Source of the DNA: Myxococcota bacterium | GTDB taxonomy: Bacteria > Myxococcota_A > Bradymonadia > UBA7976 > UBA1532 | Reading direction: 5' to 3' | NCBI GenBank assembly: GCA_023150895.1 | Contig: JAKLJY010000044.1 | Span: forward strand, 1-60,510 | DNA length: 60,510 nt | Part shown: positions 23,301-33,140 of the stretch, one piece after another | How positions within the stretch are numbered: position 1 is the stretch's first letter | Layout: each line of letters begins with the position of its first letter | The notes under the pieces: generated by a model | What the model was told of the DNA's origin: nothing | Database searches by the model: none | The model's input: only the letters and a program-made list of their open reading frames with translations | Made by a program: the position numbers and the translations under genes

Positions 23301-25250
23301 TCAGGCCGGGGGCGTCTGCACCGGCCGGCCGTCGAGGACGCGGCGCACGGCCCGCAGGAGGTCCGGCGGGGTGAACGGCTTGGGCAGCAGTTCGATGCCC
23401 GTGGCCTGGTCGCCGAGCACGGACTCGGAGTACCCCGACATGAAGAGCATGCGGATGCCCGGGCACTGACCACCGAGGATGTCGCCGAGGACCCGACCGC
23501 TCATCTTGGGCATCACGAGGTCGGAAAGGAGCATGTCGGGCGCTCGTTCGAGGCGCGCAATCGCCTGCAGCGCCGCGACGCCGTCGGCGGCCTCGACGAC
23601 GCTGTATCCGGCCCGCTGGAGGATGTGCCGGCACAGTCGCCGCACGCCGTCTTCGTCCTCGACGAGGAGAATCGTCTCGGAGCCGCCCTCGTTTTCCGTC
23701 GCCCGCGCGGCCGCCTTGCGGGTCTCTTCCTGGACGCGGGCCTGCGGGAACCAGACCGTGAAGCGCGCCCCTTTGCCGGGCTCGCTGTCGACCTCGATGA
23801 ACCCGCCCGTCTGCCGCACGATGCCGTAGACCGTCGCGAGTCCGAGGCCCGTGCCGCCGCCGACGCCCTTCGTGGTGAAGAAGGGCTCGAAGATGCGCGA
23901 GCGGGTCGTCGCGTCCATGCCGTGTCCGGTGTCCGAGACGGTCAGCGTGCAGAATTCGCCGGGTCCGTTGCACCCGACGGCGCGGGCGCGGTCCGCATCG
24001 AGGGCGCCGACACCGGTGCTGAGAATGAGGCGGCCACCCCCGGGCATGGCGTCCCGGGCGTTGACGGCCAGGTTCATCACCACCTGCTCGACCTGCAGCG
24101 GGTCCGCGTTGATGCGGGGCAGGTTGGCGCGGTAGTCGGCCCGGATCTCGATGGACTCGGTGATGAGGCGGCTGACGAGGCGCATCGCCCCCTTGACCGT
24201 CTCGTTGAGGTCCATCGGCTGCGTGGAGAGCACCTGGCGCCGGCTGAAGACGAGCAGTTGCCGCGTCAGCTCGGAGGCCCGCGTACTGGCGGTGCAGATG
24301 TCCTCCACGAGGGGGTGCAGCTCGTGGATCCGCGGCAGCTCGTCGCGGATGATCTCGCTGTAGCCCTTGATGACCGTCAGCAGGTTGTTGAAGTCGTGGG
24401 CGATGCCCCCGGCGAGTCGGCCGATGGCCTCGAGCTTGTGAGCCTGCCGGAGCTCTTCCTCGAGGCGCGTGCGGGTGGCCTCGGCCTCGTACTTCTCCGT
24501 CACGTCGCGGAAGACGAGCACGACCCCGGCAAAGCCGCCGGCGTCGTCCGAGATGGGCGCCGCGCAGTCGTCGATGGCCGTCTCTCGCCCGTTTCGCGAG
24601 ACGAGGACCGTGTGGTTGGCGAGCCCGACGACCGTGCCTTCGCGGATGACCCGCTCCACCGGGTTCTCGGCGGGCAGGCGCGTGAACTGATTGATGATGA
24701 CGAAGACCTCGGTGAACGGCCGCCCGAGCGCCTCCGCGTTGGTCCACCCCGTCAGCCCTTCGGCGACGGGGTTGAGGAAGGTCACCACGCCGGCCGCGTC
24801 GGTCGCAACGACGCCGTCGCCGATGCTGGCGAGCGTCGTGGCATAGCGGCGCTCGCTGTCCCGCAGGCGGCGCTCGGCCTCGTGTTTGTAGAGCGCCATC
24901 TCGATGCTGGTGCGCAGATCGAGCTCGTGGAAGGGCTTGAGCAGATAGCCGTAGGGTTGCGCCGTCCGGGCCCGGGCGACGGTCGCCTCGTCGGCGTGCG
25001 CCGTCAGGAAGAACACCGGGACGCGCTGCCGCTCCGCCATTTGCCGCGCGGTGTCGATGCCGTCGACGTCGCCGCGGATGCGGATGTCCATCAGGACGAG
25101 CTGGGGGCGCTCCGCAGCGGCCTGGGCGAGGGCGTCTTCGGACGTCCCGGCGATGCCGACGGGCTCGTACCCCAACGTCCGGAGCTGCTGCTCGATGTCC
25201 CGCGCGACGAGAAACTCGTCTTCGACGATCAGAATGCGCTGGCCGGGCAT
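23301..25250 (-). CDS. Hybrid histidine kinase: REC-PAS-HisKA-HATPase-REC
   Basis: 649 residues. The N-terminal receiver (1-120) has Asp55 in [10 protein letters not shown] and Lys105 in YLLKPF. A PAS domain (about 135-255) with [10 protein letters not shown] and VFRDVTEK follows. The HisKA dimer helix contains the phospho-acceptor His285 in [11 protein letters not shown]. The HATPase (about 395-515) shows [20 protein letters not shown] and [11 protein letters not shown]. The C-terminal receiver has Asp577 in [12 protein letters not shown] and its Lys in LLPKPF. Such proteins pass phosphate through an internal chain. No signal peptide or membrane helix is present. It starts 57 bases after the MASE1 kinase, on the same strand, so they are likely one operon. 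Confidence 0.92.
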   Translation of the reverse strand: MPGQRILIVEDEFLVARDIEQQLRTLGYEPVGIAGTSEDALAQAAAERPQLVLMDIRIRGDVDGIDTARQMAERQRVPVFFLTAHADEATVARARTAQPYGYLLKPFHELDLRTSIEMALYKHEAERRLRDSERRYATTLASIGDGVVATDAAGVVTFLNPVAEGLTGWTNAEALGRPFTEVFVIINQFTRLPAENPVERVIREGTVVGLANHTVLVSRNGRETAIDDCAAPISDDAGGFAGVVLVFRDVTEKYEAEATRTRLEEELRQAHKLEAIGRLAGGIAHDFNNLLTVIKGYSEIIRDELPRIHELHPLVEDICTASTRASELTRQLLVFSRRQVLSTQPMDLNETVKGAMRLVSRLITESIEIRADYRANLPRINADPLQVEQVVMNLAVNARDAMPGGGRLILSTGVGALDADRARAVGCNGPGEFCTLTVSDTGHGMDATTRSRIFEPFFTTKGVGGGTGLGLATVYGIVRQTGGFIEVDSEPGKGARFTVWFPQARVQEETRKAAARATENEGGSETILLVEDEDGVRRLCRHILQRAGYSVVEAADGVAALQAIARLERAPDMLLSDLVMPKMSGRVLGDILGGQCPGIRMLFMSGYSESVLGDQATGIELLPKPFTPPDLLRAVRRVLDGRPVQTPPA

Positions 25251-25307
25251 CGCCGTCCTCTCACTTCCACCGCGTTTCCAACATTGCTCCCACGCGCACT
25301 TTCACAC

Positions 25308-28181
25308 TTATCGGAAGCGGATTTCCACCGTCGTCCCACCCTCCGGGGTGCTCGACAGGACGATTCGACCGCCGAGTTGCGCCGTCAGGTCGTGCACGAG
25401 ACGCAACCCGAGGCTCGCACTCGTCCGGGCCTCGAACGGGGCGCTCATGCCCACGCCGTCGTCGGCGACCGTCAGGTCGGTCCAGGCCGGCCCATCGGTG
25501 CTCTCCTGCGAGGTGACCCGCACGCGGATCGTGCCCGCCCGTCCCTCGGGGAACGCGTACTTGAAGGCGTTGGAGACGAGCTCGTTGATGATGAGACCGC
25601 AGGGGATGGCCTGATCGATGCCGACCCGCACCTCCCCGACCTCGACATCGAGCGTCACGGCGCCGGCCGCCCCGCCGAGCGCCCGCTGCAGATGCGCCGT
25701 CAAGGACCGGACGTACTTCGGGAAGTCGATGCGGGCCAGGTTCTCGCCCTGATAGAGCGTCTCGTGGAGCAACGCGATGGAGCGAATCCGGTTGCGACTG
25801 TCGTCGACGAAAGCCCGGACGGCCGGATCGGCGACGTCGGGGCGCTGCAGGTTCAGCAGGCTGCTCACGATCTGCAGGTTGTTCTTGACCCGGTGGTGGA
25901 TCTCTTTGAGCAGCGCTTCTTTCTCACGGAGGTTGCCCGCGAGGGCCTCGGCCTGACGGCGTTCGACCGTGACGTCGTGGGCGATGCCTGCGAGGTAGCG
26001 CGCGCCGTCTGCGCCTTCGAGAACGAAAGTGTACGAGTGCAGGTAGACCCGGCCGCCGGGGGTATCGAAGAAGATCTCCTCCGTGAGCGGCTCGCCGGTG
26101 CGCCACAGCCGCTCGTCGATTGTATCGAGGTGGGCGGCAATCTCGGGCGGGAAGATCTCTTCGTTGCGTTTGCCGAAGGCCACTCCGCCCGGGGGCAGCA
26201 GGGCCCGCTCGAACGCGGGGTTGACGTACACGATCTTTCCCGCCTCGTCCTTCATCAGCACGACGACCGGGACGTTCGCCATGAACGCGTTGAACCGCGC
26301 CTCGGCCGATTGCCGCGCCCGGCCGACGGCGGCGGCCCCGAGCACGGCGGCGGCCGTCCCGGCGAGGGCGCGGGCGTCGTCGAGCCCTTCGGGCCGGGTC
26401 ATGCCGCGGATGTGCAGGCACCCGAGGGGCGCGTCGAGGTGGCGCAGCGGCAGCGTCACGTCGGCCTCGCCCGGCGGGCAGGGCGCACCATTGCCGACCG
26501 CACACGACCCGCACCGCTCGAGGTCGACGCGCTGCGCCCCCGTCACCACGCGCACCGCCGCGAGCAGGGGATCGATCTCGGGCGTGCCGCCACCGGACGT
26601 CCCCGCGATGAAGCGGCCCTGAACCTCGCGAATCGCCTCCAACGCGCGCGTCCGGCGGGTGACCACCTCCCGGATGACCGATTCGCGCCCGGTGATGAGG
26701 AGGACGAGGGCGTCGAGGAGACCGGAGAGCAACGCGGCGATGAGCGTCGCGACCATCCACGACGAGACCGGATCGAAAAGGCTCGTCGAAACGACACCCG
26801 AGGCGGCGACCTCCCACCGACGACCGTAAACCACCGCCGTCGTCGAGTGGGCGACCGTGGCCTTGTGGTCGAGGCGGCCGAGGCGATCGGGGGGGATGCT
26901 GCCCGGAATGGCCCGGTCGAGGACGGTGACCGCCGGCTCGGTGGTCCGGTCCGTCACGACGAGACGGACGGAGACGGTCTCCGGGCGAACGTGGGCGCCC
27001 TCGGTCGACAGGGGCGCATCGACGACGGCGAGGACGATGCCGATGGCTTCACGGGCCCGCGCCGCGGTCGTCTCCGGCACGACACCCCCCCGGTAGACTG
27101 GATGGTAGATGGCCAGCGTCGGTGCCTCGGCCCGGGCGAGCGCCCCCGGGGTGGGAAAGAGCATCGGCAGGCCCGCGTCGATGGCCGCACGGATGCGATC
27201 CTGTTCCGCGACCGCCGCATCGAGGGGCACCCCGCGCCAGGCACGGGTCTGCGGTGTCGCAGCGCCCGAGCGCAACCGAAGGCCCTCCGGCGTCCGGGGC
27301 GCCCAGGCGAGCAGCTCGATCTGCCCCTCCCCGGCATTCTGCGCGGCGGCGAAGCGATCCATCAGCGCGTCGGCGCCGGCGAGTTCGACCTCGTTGGCGA
27401 CGACGGCGGCCGACCCCAGACCGTGCGCAAACTCCGCGGCGTTTTCGATCCGGTTGAAGACGAGGTTGCCGAGTTCGTCCGCGTACTCCTGCCAGTCGGC
27501 CGCCAGCGCCGCCTCGCGTTGACCCTCCACGATGGCGAACGTAAAGACGAGACCCGTCCAGCTGATGAGGGCGGCGAGCAGGGCGGGCACCCTTTGGGGG
27601 CGCCAGCGCATTGTCGGACGGCCGAAGAACGCAGCCACGGCGGGGGCGACGACCAGTGCGGCCGCGGCGTCGCCCATCCACCAGAGCGCGGCGATCGTGG
27701 GCAACTGCGCGTCGTCGACGTTGCCCGAAAGCGGCAGCAGCGCGGTGAAGATCAGCGCCGACATCCCCCCCGGAAGCACCGCCGCCCCGACGAAGCGGAG
27801 AATGCTGCGGGGCTCCGAGGCCTCGGCGGTCGTGCTGCGTCCGTCGACCAGCGGGGCCATGAGACGCCCGGCCAGCACGAGTTGTCCGTACGTCCCGACA
27901 CAGATGCCGACGAGCATGAGGCCCAAGACCCACGGACCGGCGGTGACCACTTGCGGCAGCCACACCGCGTCGACCAGGAGAACGGACGCGACGGCACCGA
28001 GGCGCGCGCGCACACCCCCCACCGCGCTCAGCACGGTCGCGGCGCCGCTCGGCAACCACAACATGCCCACCATCTCGCTCGCGAACGACGAGACGGCGAC
28101 CATCGCCCCGAGCACGAGGCAGAGCAGAAGTGCGGTCAGGAAGGGCCGGCGGAGGCCGGACTCTGGGCCGGAGTCGGGCAC
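25308..28181 (-). CDS. Membrane sensor kinase: MASE1, CHASE-like, GAF-like, PAS, HisKA_2, HATPase
   Basis: 957 residues from a GTG at 28179-28181; no strong ribosome site is visible. The N-terminal eight or so helices, with GMLWLPSGAATVLSAVGG and LLPLSGNVDDAQLP, resemble MASE1. A large extracytoplasmic domain (about 230-490) with NRIENAAEFA and DRIRAAIDAG resembles CHASE. Next come a Cys-containing GAF-like part (CGSCAVGNGAPCPPGEAD) and a PAS domain (NVPVVVLMKDEAGKIVYVN). The kinase core has KEIHHRVKNNLQ with the likely phospho-His at 763, then LIINELVSNAFKYAF and DDGVGM. This is the HisKA_2/HWE class. The Cys cluster could bind metal or sense redox. The gene is divergent from the Ser/Thr kinase. 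Confidence 0.9.
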   Translation of the reverse strand: MPDSGPESGLRRPFLTALLLCLVLGAMVAVSSFASEMVGMLWLPSGAATVLSAVGGVRARLGAVASVLLVDAVWLPQVVTAGPWVLGLMLVGICVGTYGQLVLAGRLMAPLVDGRSTTAEASEPRSILRFVGAAVLPGGMSALIFTALLPLSGNVDDAQLPTIAALWWMGDAAAALVVAPAVAAFFGRPTMRWRPQRVPALLAALISWTGLVFTFAIVEGQREAALAADWQEYADELGNLVFNRIENAAEFAHGLGSAAVVANEVELAGADALMDRFAAAQNAGEGQIELLAWAPRTPEGLRLRSGAATPQTRAWRGVPLDAAVAEQDRIRAAIDAGLPMLFPTPGALARAEAPTLAIYHPVYRGGVVPETTAARAREAIGIVLAVVDAPLSTEGAHVRPETVSVRLVVTDRTTEPAVTVLDRAIPGSIPPDRLGRLDHKATVAHSTTAVVYGRRWEVAASGVVSTSLFDPVSSWMVATLIAALLSGLLDALVLLITGRESVIREVVTRRTRALEAIREVQGRFIAGTSGGGTPEIDPLLAAVRVVTGAQRVDLERCGSCAVGNGAPCPPGEADVTLPLRHLDAPLGCLHIRGMTRPEGLDDARALAGTAAAVLGAAAVGRARQSAEARFNAFMANVPVVVLMKDEAGKIVYVNPAFERALLPPGGVAFGKRNEEIFPPEIAAHLDTIDERLWRTGEPLTEEIFFDTPGGRVYLHSYTFVLEGADGARYLAGIAHDVTVERRQAEALAGNLREKEALLKEIHHRVKNNLQIVSSLLNLQRPDVADPAVRAFVDDSRNRIRSIALLHETLYQGENLARIDFPKYVRSLTAHLQRALGGAAGAVTLDVEVGEVRVGIDQAIPCGLIINELVSNAFKYAFPEGRAGTIRVRVTSQESTDGPAWTDLTVADDGVGMSAPFEARTSASLGLRLVHDLTAQLGGRIVLSSTPEGGTTVEIRFR

Positions 28182-28335
28182 GGCGCGACATTGACCGCGG
28201 TTTCCACGTAGAACAATGCGGGGTTCTCGTCACTTCATCAGGATCAATCCTGATATGTCGGGCTCTCGGCACGTTCGCCCTGACGCTGCTGCTCGTGACC
28301 GCGTTTTCGGACCTGACGGCACGATTCTGAAGGCG

Positions 28336-31300
28336 ATGCATCCGGACCTCTCCCAACTCCTGACGCCACCGTCCGCAGAGGTGGAAGCGATCACGCGCCA
28401 CCTGGCCGGCTGCGTGCTCTGCCGCCGCCTTGTCGCGCTCGCCCGCCCGACATCGCCACCGACCGAGCCCGTGCCGAATCGTCTGCCGACCGTGGACCGC
28501 GGCGTCTACGGCGAGTGGCGCCTGCTGCACGGGGGAGGGATGGGTCGCATCTTCGGGGCGATCGACCGGCGCCTCGACCGAGAGGTGGCCATCAAGATGC
28601 TGCCGGCGCCCGAGTTCACGGCCGGCCGCGTCGACCGGGCCGAACTCGAACGCCGTCTCGAGCTCGAGGCGCGCCGGTCCGCGAACCTCGACCACCCGGG
28701 CATCGTCGCCGTCCACGAGGTCGGGCGCTTCACCGACGGCGAGCTGTTCTACGCGATGCGGCTGATCCGCGGCGAGCCGCTCGATCGGGCCATCGAGGGC
28801 CGCCCGCGCCTGGCCGACCGACTGCTGCTCGTCCCGCACGTCGCGGCCGCGGCCGAGGCCATCGCCTTTGCGCACAGTCGAGGGGTCGTGCACCGGGATC
28901 TGAAGCCGCAGAACCTGATGATCGGCGCCTTCGGCGAGACGCAGGTGATTGACTGGGGCCTCGCGCAAGCGCCCCGAAGTCCGGTCGCCGACGCGGCACC
29001 GCTCGAGGACGCGCTGCCCGGCGATCTGACCCGGATGGGCGTCGGGACCGCACAGTACATGCCCCCGGAGCAGGCCGAAGGCGCCCCGGCCCATCCCGCC
29101 ATGGATGTCTACGCCCTCGGCGCGACGCTCTATCACGTGCTGGCGGGCGCCCCGCCGTATGGCCCCGGCGACGCGTCCACGGTCCGGCGCCGACTGCGCG
29201 ACGGGCCGCCCGAGCCGCTCCTCGCACGATCCCCGGAGCTGCCCCCGGCCCTGGTGGACATCACCGAGAAGTGCATGGCGCGGGCGCCCGGGGACCGGTT
29301 CGCCACCGCCCTCGATCTGGCCCGCGAATTGCGCCGCTTCGCCAACGGCGAGCTGACGCGAACGCGCCGCTACTCCGCGACCGAGGTCCTCCGGCATTGG
29401 GCGCGTCGGCACCGGCCGGAGCTGATCGTCGCCGGGGCGGGCCTCTTGGCGCTGGCCGGGCTCGCGTTGTACGGCATCGGTCGCATCGTCGAGGAACGCA
29501 ACGTCGCGCGAGCGGCGAGCGAGACCGCGCAGACGCAGGCCACGCTCGCCCGGGCGGCCCTCGTGCAGGCGCGCGGCAGCCTCGCGAGCCGCCTCGCCGC
29601 TCTCCCGAGCCGCCGACTCGAAGCGCTGGAACTCGCGACCGCGGCCGTCTCGGACGCCCTGGCCCGCGGGCAGCCCGCCCCGGCCGAGGCCGTCGCCGGT
29701 CTCTTCGACGCGCTGACCGTCGGCGAGCCGGTCGTCCCGCTTGCGCCCCATGGCGCTCCGGTCGCCGTCTTCGGGTTCGACGGGTCCGGGCGATACCTCG
29801 TCTCCGTCGCGGACGACGCGGAGGCGCGGGTCTTCGACGCCCGCAGCGGCGTTCTCCTCACCCGCTTGCCGGACGGACCTCGCCGGCCGACGCGGCTGGT
29901 CTTCTCGCGGGGCGGGCGCCACGCATTCGTGGAGGGGGTCGACGTCCGGATTGGGATCATCGACATGCCGGCCGAGGACCCGGGCGGCAGGGTGGCGGCG
30001 CCGGTCGCGTACCGGTTTCTCCCCCCCCTGAGCAGCCTGCCGGCGGCGCTGATCGACCTCGCGGACGGCGCTCGCGTCGCCGTCGCGGCGCTCGGCGGGG
30101 AGGTGGGCCTCTTCGACGTCGCGTCGGGGCGCCGCCTCGGCATCTGGCGTCTGCCCGACGGGCTCGTGTCGATCGAGGCCGTCGGCGAGCGCCTGTTCGT
30201 CGGCGCCCTGAGCGGCTCGGTCTACGTCGTCGACCTCGGGGGCGGACCCATCCGCGCCTTCCGCGCCCACGCCGGGAAGGTCGCATCGCTCATGGCCGAG
30301 CCCGGGGGGCGGTCCCTCCTGACATGCAGCGACGACGACCGCCTGCTGCGGATTCCAATCGGCGCGGACGGGCTGCCGGACGGACCGTCGTTGCCGCTCC
30401 TGCGTTCGCCGGGTGACGATTGTTACACGGTGCGCGCGGCCTCGACGCGCGATATCGCAGCCATCGCGATGAACGGCGTCCGAATCTGGCGGGCGACGGA
30501 GCCATTGAATCTGGTGCGCGTGCCTCTCTCGTTCGAGCAGACCTCACCTTTGCCGATCGGCGCCGAGGTCTTTGCGGGCGTCGGAGTGAGCACCGATGCG
30601 CCCGCGTCGTGCCGGATGCTGGCCTTCTCCGACGTAGAGGAGCGCGTCCGCGCCGAGGTGGCCTCCCCCGCGGGCCTGCGGGACTGCGCCGGCACCCCGG
30701 ACGGCCGGCGAATGGCCGCGGCCGAGGCCGGCGCGACGGCCCTGCTCCTGCTCGACGGTGCCACGGGATTCGGCCCGGGCCGACTCGCTCGTTTCGACGC
30801 CGAGGTGCTCTCGCTCGGCCATTGCGGCGATGACGTCTGCGGGGTGGCCGTCGACGGCCGCTGGCAACGGTGGCGCCTCGCCGATCTGGCCCGCACCGCC
30901 GGCGGCCGTCTGCCGGCGCCGGTCGTCGCGGTGGCTGAGGAACCAGCCCCCCTGGTGGTCGACGCGAACGGCGGCGTACATGCACTCGAAACGTCCGGCG
31001 CCCGCCCGCTCGGCACCGCAGCCGGCAACCCCGTGCAGACCGTCTGCCGGACGCCCGACCACGGGATTCACCTCCTCGCGCGTGGTGAGGCGGTGCTCGC
31101 ACTGTCGGGCGGCGCGCCCTCCGTGGACCGCCCCGGAACGCCTGCGCCCACGGCGCTCGCGTGCTCGGCCGCGGGGCACTTCGTCGGGTTCGCAGATGGG
31201 CGGCTGACGACGCCCGCGGGTCCGCTCGACACCGGCCTCGCCGGTCCGCCCCGGCGCGTCGCCACAGGCCCCGCAGGGGACGTTTTCGCGGTCACCGACG

Positions 31301-31809
31301 GGGTGAAGACCACGGTGGTCCTCCCCGGCCGATCAAGCACGCTTTGGGACGGGCAGGCGCTGCTGGCAGCGGGCGAGGGCGTCTCGGCCGTCGTGGTGCT
31401 GAAGGTCGACGGCGGCCTGCGCGTCCTCCGGGCCGATGACACGCCGCAGGACCTGCCCGCGTCCCCGGCGTCGCCGACCGCCGTCGCGCTCTCCCCCGAC
31501 GGGCGACGACTCGCCCTCGGCACGGTCGACGGGCGGACCGAGGTCTTCGACCTCGCAAACGGGCAGACGCTCTTCCGATTCGAGCGCCCGGCCCGCCGCG
31601 CAACCTCGGCCTTGCTGTTCGTGCCCGGCCCTTCCGGAGAGCATTGGCTCCTCGTCGGGCAGACCGACGGCGGCGTGGAGGTCCTGCCGACGACGGTCCA
31701 GGGGGGGCTCGATGCGGCATGCGCGCGCATCAGCGCCTGGGGTCGCCCGGACGGGTCACCCGAAACGACCTCACCCACATGCGCGTTCGCTCGCCCGGTG
31801 CCGCCTTGA
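28336..31809 (+). CDS. Ser/Thr protein kinase with zinc-finger-like N-terminus and propeller-like C-domain
   Basis: 1157 residues. The ATG at 28336 follows GAAGG. The N-terminus has a His-x3-Cys-x2-Cys motif (HLAGCVLC, residues 22-29) like anti-sigma zinc fingers. The kinase domain covers about 57-335: glycine loop HGGGMGRIFGA, Lys87 in VAIKMLP, HRDLKPQN (Asp188), and IDWGLAQ where Asp-Trp-Gly replaces Asp-Phe-Gly. GVGTAQYMPPEQAEG follows. One membrane helix spans about 362-382. The outer part, 750 residues, is beta-rich with repeated FDxxSGxxL units (DGSGRYLVSVADDAEARVF), a WD40 or similar propeller. An outer ligand is inferred. It neighbours an ECF-like sigma factor. Confidence 0.9.
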   Translation: MHPDLSQLLTPPSAEVEAITRHLAGCVLCRRLVALARPTSPPTEPVPNRLPTVDRGVYGEWRLLHGGGMGRIFGAIDRRLDREVAIKMLPAPEFTAGRVDRAELERRLELEARRSANLDHPGIVAVHEVGRFTDGELFYAMRLIRGEPLDRAIEGRPRLADRLLLVPHVAAAAEAIAFAHSRGVVHRDLKPQNLMIGAFGETQVIDWGLAQAPRSPVADAAPLEDALPGDLTRMGVGTAQYMPPEQAEGAPAHPAMDVYALGATLYHVLAGAPPYGPGDASTVRRRLRDGPPEPLLARSPELPPALVDITEKCMARAPGDRFATALDLARELRRFANGELTRTRRYSATEVLRHWARRHRPELIVAGAGLLALAGLALYGIGRIVEERNVARAASETAQTQATLARAALVQARGSLASRLAALPSRRLEALELATAAVSDALARGQPAPAEAVAGLFDALTVGEPVVPLAPHGAPVAVFGFDGSGRYLVSVADDAEARVFDARSGVLLTRLPDGPRRPTRLVFSRGGRHAFVEGVDVRIGIIDMPAEDPGGRVAAPVAYRFLPPLSSLPAALIDLADGARVAVAALGGEVGLFDVASGRRLGIWRLPDGLVSIEAVGERLFVGALSGSVYVVDLGGGPIRAFRAHAGKVASLMAEPGGRSLLTCSDDDRLLRIPIGADGLPDGPSLPLLRSPGDDCYTVRAASTRDIAAIAMNGVRIWRATEPLNLVRVPLSFEQTSPLPIGAEVFAGVGVSTDAPASCRMLAFSDVEERVRAEVASPAGLRDCAGTPDGRRMAAAEAGATALLLLDGATGFGPGRLARFDAEVLSLGHCGDDVCGVAVDGRWQRWRLADLARTAGGRLPAPVVAVAEEPAPLVVDANGGVHALETSGARPLGTAAGNPVQTVCRTPDHGIHLLARGEAVLALSGGAPSVDRPGTPAPTALACSAAGHFVGFADGRLTTPAGPLDTGLAGPPRRVATGPAGDVFAVTDGVKTTVVLPGRSSTLWDGQALLAAGEGVSAVVVLKVDGGLRVLRADDTPQDLPASPASPTAVALSPDGRRLALGTVDGRTEVFDLANGQTLFRFERPARRATSALLFVPGPSGEHWLLVGQTDGGVEVLPTTVQGGLDAACARISAWGRPDGSPETTSPTCAFARPVPP

Positions 31810-32314
31810 GCTCGAGCTGCAAGGTCTTCTCGCTGCGCTTCGGTCGCCACGGCGGCAGGGGCCGACCGTCGACCCATACCCGGACGCCGTCAATGCGGTC
31901 CTCGACCTCGAGGTGCGTCGGCCGCCGCAGGTCGATGACGGGCGCATCGCGCCAGCCCTCCCGCGCAAACTCGGCTTCGCCCTCGTAGAAGCTCCACGCC
32001 CCGGTGCGCAGCAGAATCCACCCGCCGAGGACGCCGATGGCGACGCTATGTGCCGCGTCGCCATCCAGGCGCTGAAGTGTCATCTCCAGCCGGTACGGCC
32101 GCTCGGGCAGGCCCACCCACCGGGCTCGGGCCCGGGAGATCGCCCCCCGCGCGCCGTCGGTGGTCAGGATAAACGCGTCGCAGGCGCCGCCCGGCGAGAG
32201 GGTGCCCACGGTCGCGAAGAAGGCGCCGTCGGACAGGCAGCCGCGCTCGGCTGCGAGGCCGGGAGCACCGGCCGCGAGGGCGACGGCCAGCCCGAGCGTG
32301 AAGGCCGCTCTCAC
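31730..32314 (-). CDS. Secreted protein coupled to the sigma factor, lectin-like fold possible
   Basis: 194 residues. The GTG at 32312-32314 overlaps the sigma-factor stop as GTGA, so the gene is translationally coupled. The signal peptide is VRAAFTLGLAVALAAGAPGLAA. The mature part is mostly beta: RYRLEMTLQRLDGDAAHS-like, GVLGGWILLRTGAWSF, THLEVEDRIDGVRVWVDGRPLP and TRMWVRSFRV. This resembles a concanavalin-type sandwich, as in DUF1080-like or laminin-G-like domains, but no family is certain. Its 3' end overlaps the convergent kinase gene by 80 bases. Confidence 0.7.
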   Translation of the reverse strand: MRAAFTLGLAVALAAGAPGLAAERGCLSDGAFFATVGTLSPGGACDAFILTTDGARGAISRARARWVGLPERPYRLEMTLQRLDGDAAHSVAIGVLGGWILLRTGAWSFYEGEAEFAREGWRDAPVIDLRRPTHLEVEDRIDGVRVWVDGRPLPPWRPKRSEKTLQLELKAAPGERTRMWVRSFRVTRPGDPRR

Positions 32315-33087
32315 ACGCTCGTCCGCATCGGTCGCAGTCGTTCGCGCAGCCGGGCAAGGCCCGCCCGCACCGTGGCCCGCGCGCGCTCGGCATCCTCGAG
32401 CCCCACCGCCCGGGCGATCTCGTCGAAGCTCGCATCGGTCGACCAATGCCTCAGCGCCGCCTGCATCACCGGCGGCATGCGGGCCAGGTGCGCGTCGATC
32501 TCCTCCATCGCCGCCCGCAGACCCACCCAGTCCGTCACGGGGGGTCGAGCGCCCGGCTCCTCACCGGTCGGGAAACGGGCCGCATCCGTGGCCACGTCCC
32601 GCTTGCCCGGCCGCCCCTCAGCGGGCGGAGCCCCGAGCCGGCGGCGCAGGTGGTCGCGAATCGCGTACTTCACCAGGCCGCGCAACCACCCGCGAAACGG
32701 AGTGGTCGGGGGGGGCGACTCGTCGGCCACGTCGCCCTCGGGTGTCACCTCCGCTTCAAGCAGCCCGCCGAGCGTGTCGAGGGCGTCCTGCGGCGCGACG
32801 CCCGTCTCGATCGGGCGCTGCCGCGACCGGAACGCCCGGAGATTCTCATGGTCGTTCCGGGAGAGGCGCTCGAGGGCGTCCACCAAGACCCAGCGCGCCT
32901 CGTCCTCGCCCGTCAGGCCGCAGCGGCGCAGCAGGGCGCTCGCACGGGCCTGCCGCTCGATGTGGGGGGCGATGGCCAGCACCAACGTTCGCCATGCGAC
33001 CGCGCGGCCTTCCCCGGAGGGGTCCGCGCACACGCGCTCGATCTCGTCGCGTCGCGCACGATCAAAGGGTTCATCCCAGACATCCAT
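32311..33087 (-). CDS. ECF-like RNA polymerase sigma factor
   Basis: 258 residues from the ATG at 33085-33087. Region 2 is within LTGEDEARWVLVDALERL followed by FRGWLRGLVKYAIRDHLRRR, which matches the helices that bind the -10 element. Region 4 (about 205-250) is MPPVMQAALRHWSTDASFDEIARAVG with GLARLRERL, a helix-turn-helix for the -35 element. A long linker between regions makes it larger than the usual 170-200 residues, like the ECF groups of Planctomycetes and Myxococcota. An adjacent Ser/Thr kinase with an anti-sigma-like zinc motif may control it, which is inferred from position. It is translationally coupled to the next gene. Confidence 0.82.
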   Translation of the reverse strand: MDVWDEPFDRARRDEIERVCADPSGEGRAVAWRTLVLAIAPHIERQARASALLRRCGLTGEDEARWVLVDALERLSRNDHENLRAFRSRQRPIETGVAPQDALDTLGGLLEAEVTPEGDVADESPPPTTPFRGWLRGLVKYAIRDHLRRRLGAPPAEGRPGKRDVATDAARFPTGEEPGARPPVTDWVGLRAAMEEIDAHLARMPPVMQAALRHWSTDASFDEIARAVGLEDAERARATVRAGLARLRERLRPMRTSV

Positions 33088-33140
33088 CGGGAGGACCCTA
33101 ACACACCCCGGACCGCCCCGCAGATCCGGTCGGTCGTTCC

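Noticed and set aside
23625-28211. A 1528-codon open frame on the plus strand
   Set aside because: It runs antisense to two well-supported kinase genes. High GC gives long open frames on the opposite strand, and the translation has no domain.
28216-28335. Upstream start for the Ser/Thr kinase at 28216
   Set aside because: The 40 extra residues have no pattern and the ATG at 28336 has a ribosome site at the right distance.
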